A stretch of DNA of 64,000 bases from Thalassobellus sp050294475 (GCA_050294475.1 JBNKOE010000012.1:62001-126000); one strand, 5' to 3'. Shown: positions 1-8,665, counted from the first letter of the stretch. Numbers and translations are program-made. Notes: generated by a model from the letters alone, not told the origin.

Positions 1-369
1 ATAAATTATATGTTCGACCTAACAAATGATATACGTGGATTTAAAAATGAAGGCTGGGAAAATTATAGACAAATGCTTTTAAATTCATATCCGCAGAAAG
101 ATGCAGAAGAAAATTTTAACCACGCTGCTAAGCAAGCATATATTGCTTTTTCACAAGCCATTATAGCAGCTGCTTATGAAGGCGTAGACGCTACTCCTCT
201 AGAAGGCTTTGATCCTGCTGCTGTTGATGAAATTTTAGGATTAAAAGAAAAAGGGTTACGTAGTGCTGTGATGCTACCAATTGGTTATAGAGAAGAAGAA
301 AAAGATTGGTTAGTAAATCTAGTAAAGGTTAGAAAACCTATGGAAGATTTAGTAACTGTATTAGAATAG
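1..369 (+). CDS. Nitroreductase-family NAD(P)H oxidoreductase, C-terminal part
   Basis: The reading frame is open from the first base of the window, so this is the 3' part of a gene that begins upstream. The first in-window ATG at 10 is internal. The visible protein ends like NfsB-type FMN-dependent nitroreductases: GVDATPLEGFDP, then a helix with LGLKEKGLRS and a closing strand VMLPIGYREEEKDW. These enzymes are cytoplasmic homodimers that reduce nitro compounds, quinones or flavins with NAD(P)H. The substrate here cannot be told. The next gene starts 31 bp downstream and is also an NAD(P)H oxidoreductase, so the two may be co-transcribed. Confidence 0.85.
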   Translation: MNYMFDLTNDIRGFKNEGWENYRQMLLNSYPQKDAEENFNHAAKQAYIAFSQAIIAAAYEGVDATPLEGFDPAAVDEILGLKEKGLRSAVMLPIGYREEEKDWLVNLVKVRKPMEDLVTVLE

Positions 370-400
370 TTCTTAATCTTTAAATCAAAAATCGCAAAAA

Positions 401-1561
401 ATGAACAACTTTGAATTTAAAAATCCTACCAAAATAATTTTTGGTAAGAATAGCATAGAGAAACTAGAACACGAAATTCCTCAAGATGCTAAAGTTCTCT
501 TGCTTTATGGAGGCGGAAGCATTATGAAGAATGGTATTTATAATCAGGTTAAAAACGCCTTGTCTAAGCACGATATTATTGAGTTTGGAGGCATTCCTGC
601 CAATCCTGAATATGCCGTTTTAATGAAAGCTTTAAAAGTAATAAAGGATGAAAACATCACCTATTTATTAGCTGTTGGCGGTGGTTCTGTAATTGATGGT
701 ACCAAGTTTTTATCTTCAGCGGCTTTATTTGAAGGTGAAACACCTTGGGACATTTTAGCTAAAAATATAAGAACGGAAAAAGGCATGCCGTTTGGTACGG
801 TTTTAACCTTACCAGCAACAGGTTCTGAAATGAATTCTGGTGCTGTAATTACTAGAAATGATACACAAGAAAAACTTGCTATGGGTGGTCCTGGCTTGTT
901 TCCTGAATTTTCAATACTAGATCCGCAAGTTATTGCTTCCATTCCAGAACGTCAGTTAGCAAATGGTTTAACAGATGCTTTTACACATGTTTTAGAGCAA
1001 TATATGACCTACCCTATTGGTGCTTTATTACAAGATCGTTTTGCAGAAAGTATTTTACAAACTTTAATTGAAGTTGCTCCTAAAGTAATTAAAGACTCAA
1101 CTGATTACGAAGCGGCTTCAAACTTTATGTGGAGTTGTACTATGGCATTAAACGGATTAATACAAAAAGGTGTACCAACAGATTGGGCTGTGCATGCTAT
1201 GGGACACGAATTAACGGCGTTATTTGGTATTGATCATGCACGAACATTAGCAATCATTGCTCCTAGTCATTACAAATTTAATTTTGAAGCTAAAAAAGAA
1301 AAATTAGCACAATATGCCGAACGTGTTTGGAATATTAATGAAGGAAGTACAGACGATAAAGCCTATGCTGCCATTGAAAAAACAGTTAATTTTTTCCATC
1401 AATTAGGAATTAAAACAAAATTATCTGATTATACTAAAGATTATCAAGGTACTGCTGAAGAAATAGCAAATCGATTTACAAATCGAGGTTGGTTAGCTTT
1501 AGGAGAGCATAAATCATTATCACCCGATGAAGTTGAAAAAATTGTAAAAATGGCTTACTAA
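401..1561 (+). CDS. Iron-containing alcohol dehydrogenase, YqhD/BdhA type
   Basis: A 386-aa group III metal-dependent alcohol dehydrogenase, resembling the NADPH-dependent aldehyde reductase YqhD. The cofactor loop GGGSVIDG lies at residues 93-100. The four expected metal ligands are all present: D192 and H196 in the DAFTH segment, H265 in VHAMGHE, and H279 in GIDHAR. Length is normal for the family. It probably reduces short-chain or reactive aldehydes in the cytoplasm. The gene follows a nitroreductase by 31 bp and ends in a strong hairpin terminator. Assignment to the YqhD branch rests on overall resemblance and the HAMGHE segment. Confidence 0.9.
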   Translation: MNNFEFKNPTKIIFGKNSIEKLEHEIPQDAKVLLLYGGGSIMKNGIYNQVKNALSKHDIIEFGGIPANPEYAVLMKALKVIKDENITYLLAVGGGSVIDGTKFLSSAALFEGETPWDILAKNIRTEKGMPFGTVLTLPATGSEMNSGAVITRNDTQEKLAMGGPGLFPEFSILDPQVIASIPERQLANGLTDAFTHVLEQYMTYPIGALLQDRFAESILQTLIEVAPKVIKDSTDYEAASNFMWSCTMALNGLIQKGVPTDWAVHAMGHELTALFGIDHARTLAIIAPSHYKFNFEAKKEKLAQYAERVWNINEGSTDDKAYAAIEKTVNFFHQLGIKTKLSDYTKDYQGTAEEIANRFTNRGWLALGEHKSLSPDEVEKIVKMAY

Positions 1562-1569
1562 ATATGATG

Positions 1570-1608
1570 ACTCCAGGTTAATAGTTTTAATTTAATCTGG
1601 AGTTTTTT
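1570..1608 (+). terminator. Rho-independent terminator after the alcohol dehydrogenase
   Basis: Stem ACTCCAGGTTAA (1570-1581) pairs with TTAATCTGGAGT (1592-1603) with a single G-U pair. A run of T follows. It sits between convergent genes and ends just before the helicase stop codon at 1612. Confidence 0.85.
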
Positions 1609-1611
1609 ATA

Positions 1612-2925
1612 CTACAAAATTGTAACCCGTACTTTTTTCTTTTTTAATCGAGTATTGTTTAGTTTTTTTACTAATTCATCTGCCATAGCTAGCGGAATAG
1701 CCACAAAAGCGCAATCGGGTTTTAATTCTATAGTACCTAATTGTTCTTTAGTAATACCTCCTTGTTTTATGAATAAACCAGCAATATCACCTTTTGAAAT
1801 TTTATCTTTTCGTCCTCCAGAAATAAATAAGGTTTCCCAATATTGTGGTTTTTGTGCTGCTTTTTTAGAAATATTGATACCGTTAACATTTTTAATGAAT
1901 TCTGGCAATAATTCGTTTTCCCATTTTAATATATAAGCAGTTCCTTTAGCGTTAACTCTTGCTGTTCTTCCATTTCTATGAATAAATTCTTCCTCATGTC
2001 GAGGTAATTCGTAATGAATAATATAATTCAATTCAGGAATATCAATACCTCTGGCTGCTAAATCGGTTGCAACTAACACTTGACAAGTACCGTTTCTAAA
2101 CTTTATTAAAGCACGTTCTCTGTCTTTTTGTTCCATACCGCCAGAAAAACAAGCATGACTCACTTTATTTCGTTTTAAAAAACGACTCACTTCATTTATG
2201 CTATCTCGTAAATTACAGAAAATAATTCCTTGCTCATTACCAATATACTGGGTTAATTGTAATAGTGTTTTTAGCTTATTTTTATCTGGTGAAATCACTG
2301 TTTTAATAGCGAGTTTCGATTCCTTTTTTTCTTTTAAATAATTGACAGTAGTTGGTTTATCTAAACGTACAAAACTAGGAATTGTAACACCTTGTGTAGC
2401 AGAAGTTAAAATACGCTTATTTATACTAGGAATTTGACTAATAATAGCTTTCATTTCTTCCTCAAAACCATCTTCTAAAGACTTGTCGAATTCATCTAAA
2501 ATAAGTGCTTTGATACTTGATTTAGAAAAACGATTACTATTAAAATGATCTAGTATTCTACCTGGTGTTCCTATTAAAATTGCTGGATTGTGTTTAATTT
2601 CAATTTTATCTTTTGATATCGGTCTACCTCCATAAACTGCATTCACTTTAAAGCCAGCACCCATAGACCGAATAACCTGTTCAATTTGAATGGCTAATTC
2701 TCTTGAAGGCACTAATATTAAGGCTTGAATTTCGGTAGAATCAGGATTTAAAGTTTTTAATAACGGTAATGAAAATGCTAATGTTTTTCCTGTGCCAGTT
2801 GGCGATAATATTATAGTATTTGTTGTTGCTTCAATAACAGAAACAGCTTCCTTTTGCATAGGATTCAAGGCTTCGATATTTAATTTTGTTAAAATATCGT
2901 CTTGATTTTTAATATGATTTGCCAT
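1612..2925 (-). CDS. DEAD-box-type RNA helicase with DbpA-like C-terminal domain
   Basis: A 437-aa superfamily 2 RNA helicase. Visible motifs in order: Walker A GTGKT (44-48), PSREL (about 73-77), TPGR (120-123), motif II DEFD (144-147), SAT (175-177), ARGID and HRNGRTAR in the second RecA domain. The last 70 residues resemble the DbpA RNA-binding domain (ISGGRKDKISKGDIAG followed by an RRM-like fold), which in E. coli DbpA targets 23S rRNA helix 92. The role is therefore probably late 50S assembly. Motif II reads DEFD instead of DEAD, while the catalytic Asp and Glu are kept. The 5' untranslated region is long, about 110 nt. Confidence 0.88.
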   Translation of the reverse strand: MANHIKNQDDILTKLNIEALNPMQKEAVSVIEATTNTIILSPTGTGKTLAFSLPLLKTLNPDSTEIQALILVPSRELAIQIEQVIRSMGAGFKVNAVYGGRPISKDKIEIKHNPAILIGTPGRILDHFNSNRFSKSSIKALILDEFDKSLEDGFEEEMKAIISQIPSINKRILTSATQGVTIPSFVRLDKPTTVNYLKEKKESKLAIKTVISPDKNKLKTLLQLTQYIGNEQGIIFCNLRDSINEVSRFLKRNKVSHACFSGGMEQKDRERALIKFRNGTCQVLVATDLAARGIDIPELNYIIHYELPRHEEEFIHRNGRTARVNAKGTAYILKWENELLPEFIKNVNGINISKKAAQKPQYWETLFISGGRKDKISKGDIAGLFIKQGGITKEQLGTIELKPDCAFVAIPLAMADELVKKLNNTRLKKKKVRVTIL

Positions 2926-3039
2926 AAATAATTTATCTCAATTAACGCATTATTCATTTTAATTAAGTTGTGTAGAAACAATTTTTTTATTCAAAATCTA
3001 TTAATACAGAAATTAATCTTGACAAAACGTAATTCGGTG

Positions 3040-3047
3040 CAAATATA
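3040..3047 (-). promoter_or_regulatory. Putative -7 promoter element for the DbpA-like helicase
   Basis: On the minus strand the sequence reads TATATTTG, an exact TAnnTTTG match. It lies 115 bp upstream of the helicase start and predicts a long 5' UTR. A 12-bp palindrome, ACACTTAAGTGT, lies just upstream at 3051-3062 and could bind a regulator. Confidence 0.5.
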
Positions 3048-3121
3048 ACGACACTTAAGTGTATAATACCTTTAGTGATAGTGTATTTTAAAAAATAGTG
3101 TTTATAGCTTAAGACACTTAA

Positions 3122-3673
3122 CTAAAGCTTACTGTTTTCAGACTTAACTTCTCCAGAATATCTGATTGGAAATCTAGAAGCACTATTAAATGTCATATCG
3201 CAATTTAAACTAGGATATATTTTGATGTATACATTAAAGCTTTCATTATTACTTTTAGCATTAAACTTAATATCATAGCTATGGTCTTTGTTTTTAACTG
3301 TTGTATAATTTTCCATAAGACCATCAAATTGTATCGCAGAATCTCCTCCTCCATAATCAACTTGCATTTGACGCTCACCAAAATAAGGTAAGTAGGAAGT
3401 GATACTATCGTTAGATATCGTTAAAAAATTAGCATTACCAATTAAACTTATACTTCCAGATGAGCTTCCAGGTTGCATGATACCAGAGTTTAAAACTTGC
3501 TGCATGGCATTAGTAACTTGTGGATATGCCCAATTGGATACTATAGTAAATTGTTTATTTTTTATTAATACATCTAGGGCTGCTATTTCACCTTCTGTAG
3601 CTTTACTTTTTGATGCTCCGCAAGAAAAAAAGAAAAACCCAATAATAACAAGACTATAAGTTATTAGTTTCAT
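3122..3673 (-). CDS. DUF4251-family lipoprotein
   Basis: A 183-aa exported protein. The first 18 residues form a lipoprotein signal ending at Cys18 (FFFSCG), so it is probably anchored in the periplasm or outer membrane. The rest matches the DUF4251 pattern common in Bacteroidota: a FTIVSNWAYPQ start, then a long region of beta strands with PYFGERQMQVDYGGGDSAIQFDG. The function of this family is not known. It is monocistronic, with about 100 bp to the divergent DUF1853 gene. Confidence 0.75.
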   Translation of the reverse strand: MKLITYSLVIIGFFFFSCGASKSKATEGEIAALDVLIKNKQFTIVSNWAYPQVTNAMQQVLNSGIMQPGSSSGSISLIGNANFLTISNDSITSYLPYFGERQMQVDYGGGDSAIQFDGLMENYTTVKNKDHSYDIKFNAKSNNESFNVYIKIYPSLNCDMTFNSASRFPIRYSGEVKSENSKL

Positions 3674-3776
3674 TTTAAAATATTATTTATGTTCTAAAAT
3701 ACAAAACATATTGCATTTATATAGAAAATAGATATTGTATTTATTTTCTAACACTTAATGCATACTTTAGCGTATC

Positions 3777-4580
3777 ATGAATTTAAAATTACAATATCAA
3801 GGTTATTTAAATACACCCTTACTATGGAAAGCACATGAAGTTTTTGGTTTGAAACAATTAGAACTTAATAACCAAAATTACAGTGTTTTTAATGAAATAC
3901 TTCCTGATAATTTACGATTAGGAAAACGTGTAGAACGCTTTGTTAGTGCAGAACTAAATAAAAATGAGAGTGTTGAGATTTTACTAGAAAATGTTCAAAT
4001 ACAGAACCAAAAGCTAACTATTGGAGAACTAGATTGTATTATAAAACATGACAAAACGCCCATTCATTTAGAAATTATTTATAAGTTTTATTTGTATGAT
4101 CCTAAAGTGGGTAAAACAGAAATAGAACATTGGATCGGACCAAATAGAAATGACAACCTATTAAAAAAGTTAACAAAGTTAAAAGACAAGCAATTACCTT
4201 TGCTTTATAATATACATACGAAACCACATTTAGATGCTTTGAATTTAAAAGCTGAAAAGTTATTACAGCGGGTTTATTTTAAAGCTCAATTGTTTACTCC
4301 GTATACTAATAATACTGCCGATTTTAAAATATTAAACAAGGATTGCTTAAAAGGATTTTATATTTCATTTTCTGAATTGGAACAGTTCGCTTCATGCAAA
4401 TTTTATATTCCAAATAAAGCAGATTGGCTTGTAGAAGTTCAAACTCAAGTAGATTGGTTACCCTACACCCTATTTCTTGAAAAAATAACAACTTTAATAA
4501 ATAAAAAAACAGCACCTTTATGTTGGATAAAATTCCCTAAAGGTGCTGTTAAAAAGTTTTTTGTAGTCTGGTGGTCTTAA
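3777..4580 (+). CDS. DUF1853-family protein
   Basis: A 267-aa cytoplasmic protein of the DUF1853 family. It has GELD at residues 83-86, HLEIIYKFYL at 97-106, then HWIGPNRNDNLLKKL, and a C-terminus with LCWIK and FFVVWW. The acidic and lysine residues around GELD and LEIIYKF look like a PD-(D/E)XK nuclease-type core, but this is a resemblance only, and no activity is established as far as I know. The last 25 codons contain a 13-bp perfect inverted repeat that works as a terminator for the convergent gene on the other strand. Confidence 0.75.
   Translation: MNLKLQYQGYLNTPLLWKAHEVFGLKQLELNNQNYSVFNEILPDNLRLGKRVERFVSAELNKNESVEILLENVQIQNQKLTIGELDCIIKHDKTPIHLEIIYKFYLYDPKVGKTEIEHWIGPNRNDNLLKKLTKLKDKQLPLLYNIHTKPHLDALNLKAEKLLQRVYFKAQLFTPYTNNTADFKILNKDCLKGFYISFSELEQFASCKFYIPNKADWLVEVQTQVDWLPYTLFLEKITTLINKKTAPLCWIKFPKGAVKKFFVVWWS
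4501..4550 (-). terminator. Terminator of the minus-strand dioxygenase-like gene, embedded in the DUF1853 coding sequence
   Basis: AACAGCACCTTTA (4508-4520) is a perfect inverted repeat of TAAAGGTGCTGTT (4538-4550). Read on the minus strand, the hairpin is followed at once by a T tract (4507-4503), as a factor-independent terminator should be. It starts 51 bp after the minus-strand stop at 4601. On the plus strand it falls inside the DUF1853 reading frame. Confidence 0.75.
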
Positions 4581-4600
4581 AAACCAACTACTCTATATTT

Positions 4601-5224
4601 TTACTGCTCTAGTATAATATTTTCTTTTAAAATAATATCTTTATTTGCTACATACATATCACCTTCCATATTTAATTTTAGCATACTCATAACAGCTTTT
4701 GCACGACATGCTAAAGTTAAATCTGGCAATAATGGATCATTATCAAAAAAGAAAGAAGTTAATTCGTATTCTGCTTTATCAGGTTCTTTAATAGTACGAT
4801 GTATTTGTCTTAATTCTTTAGAACGTACAAATTTACCAGGAATAAAAGTGTAGAAAGTATATTGTCCGTCTGCATTTGTTTTTATCCATCCTCTGTGGTA
4901 AATATATCGCTTGTGATTTTCATCTCTTTTAAGCTCATAATTCCCTTTTTCATCAGATTGATGTATAAAAAGAATAACATCACTGGCAGGAGTTTTTCCA
5001 TCACTTTGATAAATAGTTCCAGTAATTTTAAGTTTATCTGTTTTTGTAGCGAAATCAGGAATCGTATCTGTATTATTTAATTGCTTTTCAGAATAATCGA
5101 AAATAGCATTTCGCTTCTTGTAATTTAATGGAGTTTCATTGCTAGTGCTTACAAAATCTTGCGCAATAAGTGTATTAAAACTTATTAAACACGCAAAAAA
5201 CATTAGAGGCATTATTTTTTTCAT
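4601..5224 (-). CDS. Secreted protein with intradiol-dioxygenase fold
   Basis: A 207-aa protein with an N-terminal signal peptide (about 1-21, ending IAQ). From residue 67 it follows the beta-sandwich pattern of intradiol ring-cleavage dioxygenases: ITGTIYQSDGKTPA, YHRGWIKTNADGQYTFYTFIPG, then RQIH and FFFDNDPLL. Such proteins normally bind Fe(III) through two Tyr and two His. By eye the second Tyr position is F132 (PGKF) and the usual HIH is Q140-I141-H142, so at least two ligands seem to be missing. It may have lost ring-cleavage activity or use another site. Monocistronic, with its terminator inside the convergent gene. Confidence 0.7.
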   Translation of the reverse strand: MKKIMPLMFFACLISFNTLIAQDFVSTSNETPLNYKKRNAIFDYSEKQLNNTDTIPDFATKTDKLKITGTIYQSDGKTPASDVILFIHQSDEKGNYELKRDENHKRYIYHRGWIKTNADGQYTFYTFIPGKFVRSKELRQIHRTIKEPDKAEYELTSFFFDNDPLLPDLTLACRAKAVMSMLKLNMEGDMYVANKDIILKENIILEQ

Positions 5225-5360
5225 GATAGCAGTATATTGTTTAATATGTTTAAAACTAATTTATTAGCTTATTGTTACCTAAAAAATCTTATGAACTATA
5301 AAATTTTCACGATTAAATGATAAAAATCTAAAATACCAGATTAAATATGATAGTATTTCG

Positions 5361-5368
5361 TATTTTTG
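5361..5368 (+). promoter_or_regulatory. Putative -7 promoter element of the TetR-efflux operon
   Basis: TATTTTTG is an exact match to TAnnTTTG, 32 bp upstream of the TetR start codon. I see no convincing -33 TTTG at the usual distance. The box directly abuts the inverted repeat at 5369-5384. Confidence 0.6.
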
Positions 5369-5384
5369 TTAACCAAATGGTTAA
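5369..5384 (+). promoter_or_regulatory. Probable TetR operator
   Basis: TTAACCA-AA-TGGTTAA is a perfect 7+7 inverted repeat starting immediately after the -7 box and lying over the expected transcription start. A second GTTAAC-like half follows at 5393-5398. A repressor bound here would block initiation, so autoregulation by the first gene of the operon is likely. Confidence 0.65.
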
Positions 5385-5399
5385 ACCATAAAGTTAACA

Positions 5400-6014
5400 A
5401 TGAAAAAACATAAAGACGAAAACACAGAAGAACAGATACTTAACGCAGCAAAACAAATATTTCAAAGCAAAGGAATGGATGGTGCTAGAATGCAAGAAAT
5501 AGCAAATAAAGCTGGTATTAATAAAGCAATGCTTCATTATTATTACAGAAGTAAACAGTTACTCTTTGAAGCGGTTTTTAATAATGCCTTTTCATTATTG
5601 GCACCTCAATTAAATGCAATACTAAATGACGATTCTTCTATTGAAGAGAAAATAAAAAACTTCACATCAAACTATATCTCATTTATAATGAAGCATCCAT
5701 ATTTGCCAAATTTTATTGTACAAGAGCTTAATAGAAATGAAGATTTTATACTAAAAATTAAAAACAATACTGGGTTTCCTAATTTAGAAAAGTTCAAAAA
5801 ACAAGTAGATATAGAAGTTAAAAACGGCATTTTAAGACCTATTAGTGGTGAACAATTGTTCATAAATATTTTATCGCTTAGTGTATTTCCTTTTATAGGA
5901 AAACCATTAATAAAAGCTTTAATAAACATAGAAGACAATGCTTATAATCAAATAATTGAAACACGTAAAACAGAAGTTTTTCATTTTATTATAAATGCCA
6001 TAAAACTAAAATAA
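5400..6014 (+). CDS. TetR/AcrR-family transcriptional regulator
   Basis: A 204-aa regulator. The N-terminal helix-turn-helix spans about residues 12-58 with the typical pattern ILNAAKQIFQSKGMDGARMQEIANKAGINKAMLHYYY split across two helices and the turn. The remainder is the all-helical ligand-binding and dimerisation domain. Its stop codon overlaps the start of the TolC gene (TAATG), so it is the first gene of the efflux operon. It probably represses that operon by binding the inverted repeat at 5369-5384, and is released by a compound that the pump exports. The ligand is unknown. Confidence 0.88.
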   Translation: MKKHKDENTEEQILNAAKQIFQSKGMDGARMQEIANKAGINKAMLHYYYRSKQLLFEAVFNNAFSLLAPQLNAILNDDSSIEEKIKNFTSNYISFIMKHPYLPNFIVQELNRNEDFILKIKNNTGFPNLEKFKKQVDIEVKNGILRPISGEQLFINILSLSVFPFIGKPLIKALINIEDNAYNQIIETRKTEVFHFIINAIKLK

Positions 6015-7273
6015 TGAAACAGATAAAACATTTTGTAATCGGTTTAATGCTATTTATTGCAGTACCCGCTTTGGGGCAACAAACCATAACACTTCAAGAA
6101 TGTTATAACTTGGTTACTGTAAATTATCCTTTAGCAAAACAAACACAGTTATTACAACAGCAAAATCAAATTGACACAGAGCTTATTAATAACAATAAAC
6201 TCCCTAAAATAAGTTTAAATGCTCAAGCAACCTATCAGTCTGATGTTATTGAAGTACCAATCTCTAATGCTAATATTAAACCCTTAAATAAAGATCAGTA
6301 CAAAGCAACACTTTCTGTAAATCAGCTTATTTATAATGGTGGTGCTACCAATGCGTCTTTAAACTTAAAGACAGCACAACTTAAAACTAAAGAGAAACAA
6401 ATAGAAGTTAGTTTATACCAATTAAAAAATCAGATAAACCAGCTATATTTTTCAATTTTGCTTTCACAAGAAAACATCTTGTTATTAAATTCTAAAAAAG
6501 CCTTAATACAATCTAAATTAAAAGAAGTAAAATCGGGTATTAAAAATGGAGCACTTCTCCCCGCTTCCGATAAGGTTTTAGAAACCGAATTACTAAAAAT
6601 TAATCAGCAATTTATTGAAGTTAATCATTATAAAACGACTTTAATACAAACACTTTCAAGTTTATTAGCAAAACCATTAGATGATTCTACATTGTTTGAA
6701 AAACCTATGATTGATAATCATTTAAACGTAGCAATTAACAGACCTGAATTGGAACTTTTTCAATATAAGAAAACAGAAATAGAACAATCTGAATCCTTAC
6801 TAGCTAAAAAACGTGCACCAAAATTAATGGGTTTTGTAACAGGAGGTTATGGAAATCCAGGATTGAATATGTTAGATAATTCGTTTCAAACATTTTATAC
6901 ACTAGGTGTGAAATTAAATTGGAATGTATTCGATTGGAATACTAATAAAAAGGCACGTCAATCCCTTGCTATCAATAAAGATATAGTTGATACCGAAACA
7001 GATGTTTTTAAATTAAATACGAATATTAAACTAAAACAACAGCAACAAGAAATTAACAAAATTGAAGCTTTAATAATGTCTGATAAAGAGATTATTGAAC
7101 TTAGGAAATCGGTACTTAAATCTGCCGATTCGCAACTTAAAAATGGCGTTATTACATCATCAGCATATATTACAGAACTCACTAATTTATATGAAGATGA
7201 AAACAAGTTAATCCAACATAAAATTCAGTTACAACTTACAAAAGCAAATTACAATATTATTCAAGGTCAATAA
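6014..7273 (+). CDS. TolC-family outer membrane efflux protein
   Basis: A 419-aa protein with a signal peptide (about 1-21, ending ALGQ) followed by two repeats of long heptad-like helices and short beta segments, as in TolC-type trimeric channels. It starts on the last base of the TetR stop codon. It would provide the outer membrane duct for the HlyD adaptor and the ABC-2 transporter encoded downstream. No key feature is missing. Confidence 0.88.
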   Translation: MKQIKHFVIGLMLFIAVPALGQQTITLQECYNLVTVNYPLAKQTQLLQQQNQIDTELINNNKLPKISLNAQATYQSDVIEVPISNANIKPLNKDQYKATLSVNQLIYNGGATNASLNLKTAQLKTKEKQIEVSLYQLKNQINQLYFSILLSQENILLLNSKKALIQSKLKEVKSGIKNGALLPASDKVLETELLKINQQFIEVNHYKTTLIQTLSSLLAKPLDDSTLFEKPMIDNHLNVAINRPELELFQYKKTEIEQSESLLAKKRAPKLMGFVTGGYGNPGLNMLDNSFQTFYTLGVKLNWNVFDWNTNKKARQSLAINKDIVDTETDVFKLNTNIKLKQQQQEINKIEALIMSDKEIIELRKSVLKSADSQLKNGVITSSAYITELTNLYEDENKLIQHKIQLQLTKANYNIIQGQ

Positions 7274-7283
7274 AAACAAACAG

Positions 7284-8171
7284 ATGAAGTATTACAAATA
7301 CATTTTAGGAATCGCTTGGTTTACAAGTTTAATAGCTTGTAGTAATGCAAACGAAAAAGCCGATGGCTATGGTAATTTTGAAGCGACAGAAATAACCATT
7401 TCAGCCGAAAACAATGGTAGAATAATGCAGTTTCGTGTTAATGAAGGAGACCAATTGCAAAAAGAACAATTTATTGGTTTTATAGATACAACTTCTCTAG
7501 CCTTAAAACGTGAGCAATTACAGGTTTCTAAAGCTGTAGTTACATCAAAATCTAAAGGTGTTTTATCACAAATTAATGTGCTAAATGCCAAATTAAAAAC
7601 AGCCTACACAAATAAGGAACGTATTGAGAATTTAATAAAAGATCAGGCAGGTACACAAAAGCAATTAGATGCTATTTTGGGTGAAATAGATGTGATTAAA
7701 AATCAAATTAGAAGTGTTGAAATTCAGAATGCACCTGTGGTAAATGAATTAAAAAGCATTGATGTGCAAATGAAGCAAATTGAGGATCAGATTAATAAAT
7801 GTAAAATCATTAACCCAATAAACGGAACTGTTTTAACAAAATATGCAGAGCCTAACGAAATTACTGCTTTTGGGAAGCCTCTTTACAAAATAGCAGATTT
7901 AAACACCATGCAATTACGTGTTTATGTGAGTGAAACGCAATTGGCAAATTTAAAAATAGGACAACAAGTCGCTGTTAAAATTGATGCTACTGATGATATG
8001 AAATCATATGATGGCATTATTAATTGGATAGCTTCTGAAGCAGAATTTACGCCTAAAATTATTCAAACCAAAGAAGAACGTATTGCCTTAGTTTATGCAG
8101 TGAAAGTTACTGTTAAAAATGATGGAAGTCTTAAAATAGGCATGCCTGCGGAAATGTGGTTAAACAATTAA
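7284..8171 (+). CDS. HlyD-family periplasmic adaptor, lipoprotein
   Basis: A 295-aa membrane fusion protein similar to the YbhG type. The lipobox LIAC puts the modified Cys at residue 19. The barrel-sandwich (biotinyl-lipoyl-like) half motifs are GNFEATEITISAENNGRI near the start and INGTVLTKYAEPNEIT near residue 190. Between them lies a coiled-coil hairpin (about 70-170). A beta-barrel domain with QVAVKIDA follows. It links the inner membrane ABC-2 permeases with the TolC protein encoded 10 bp upstream. Confidence 0.9.
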   Translation: MKYYKYILGIAWFTSLIACSNANEKADGYGNFEATEITISAENNGRIMQFRVNEGDQLQKEQFIGFIDTTSLALKREQLQVSKAVVTSKSKGVLSQINVLNAKLKTAYTNKERIENLIKDQAGTQKQLDAILGEIDVIKNQIRSVEIQNAPVVNELKSIDVQMKQIEDQINKCKIINPINGTVLTKYAEPNEITAFGKPLYKIADLNTMQLRVYVSETQLANLKIGQQVAVKIDATDDMKSYDGIINWIASEAEFTPKIIQTKEERIALVYAVKVTVKNDGSLKIGMPAEMWLNN

Positions 8172-8200
8172 AAATACATATAAACCTAAAATAAACTAAA

Positions 8201-8659
8201 ATGGACAAACATTATTACAACGTTAACGTTGCTTGGAAACAAGATCGCAAAGGAGTTATGTGTTCACCAGAACTACACAAAATGGAGTCTAATGAAATGA
8301 ACTGTATTGAGGTTGCAACACCTCCAGAATTCTCTAAAGGAATGCCAAATATTTGGTCTCCTGAACATTTATTTACGGCAGCAGTAAGTAGTTGTTTAAT
8401 GACTACTTTTTTAGCTATTTCAGAATATTCAAAATTCGATTTTATAAGTTTTAAATGTGGCTCAAAAGGTATTTTAGACAAAGTAGATGGAAAGTTTGTA
8501 ATGACTGATGTTTTACTATACCCTGAGGTTGTAATTGCTGATGAAAGCAAAAAAGAACGAGCAATACGTATTCTTGAAAAATCGGAAAAAGCTTGTTTAA
8601 TATCTAATTCTATAACTTCAAAAGTAACTATGGAACCAAAAATTATCATACAAAATTAA
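8201..8659 (+). CDS. OsmC/Ohr-family peroxidase-like protein
   Basis: A 152-aa OsmC-fold protein. The two redox cysteines typical of the family are visible, in AVSSCLMTTFLA (near residue 65) and KACLISNSI (near residue 131). OsmC and Ohr proteins reduce organic hydroperoxides using lipoyl or thiol donors. It is placed inside an efflux operon, between the HlyD adaptor and the ABC ATPases. That placement suggests that the exported compound, or damage linked to it, generates peroxides or reactive electrophiles. The exact subfamily is not certain. Confidence 0.85.
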   Translation: MDKHYYNVNVAWKQDRKGVMCSPELHKMESNEMNCIEVATPPEFSKGMPNIWSPEHLFTAAVSSCLMTTFLAISEYSKFDFISFKCGSKGILDKVDGKFVMTDVLLYPEVVIADESKKERAIRILEKSEKACLISNSITSKVTMEPKIIIQN

Positions 8660-8665
8660 CCAAGC

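Noticed and set aside
8215..8649. A 144-codon minus-strand frame opposite the OsmC gene
   Set aside because: OsmC on the plus strand has both redox cysteines and operon context. The opposite frame is a mirror effect without family resemblance.
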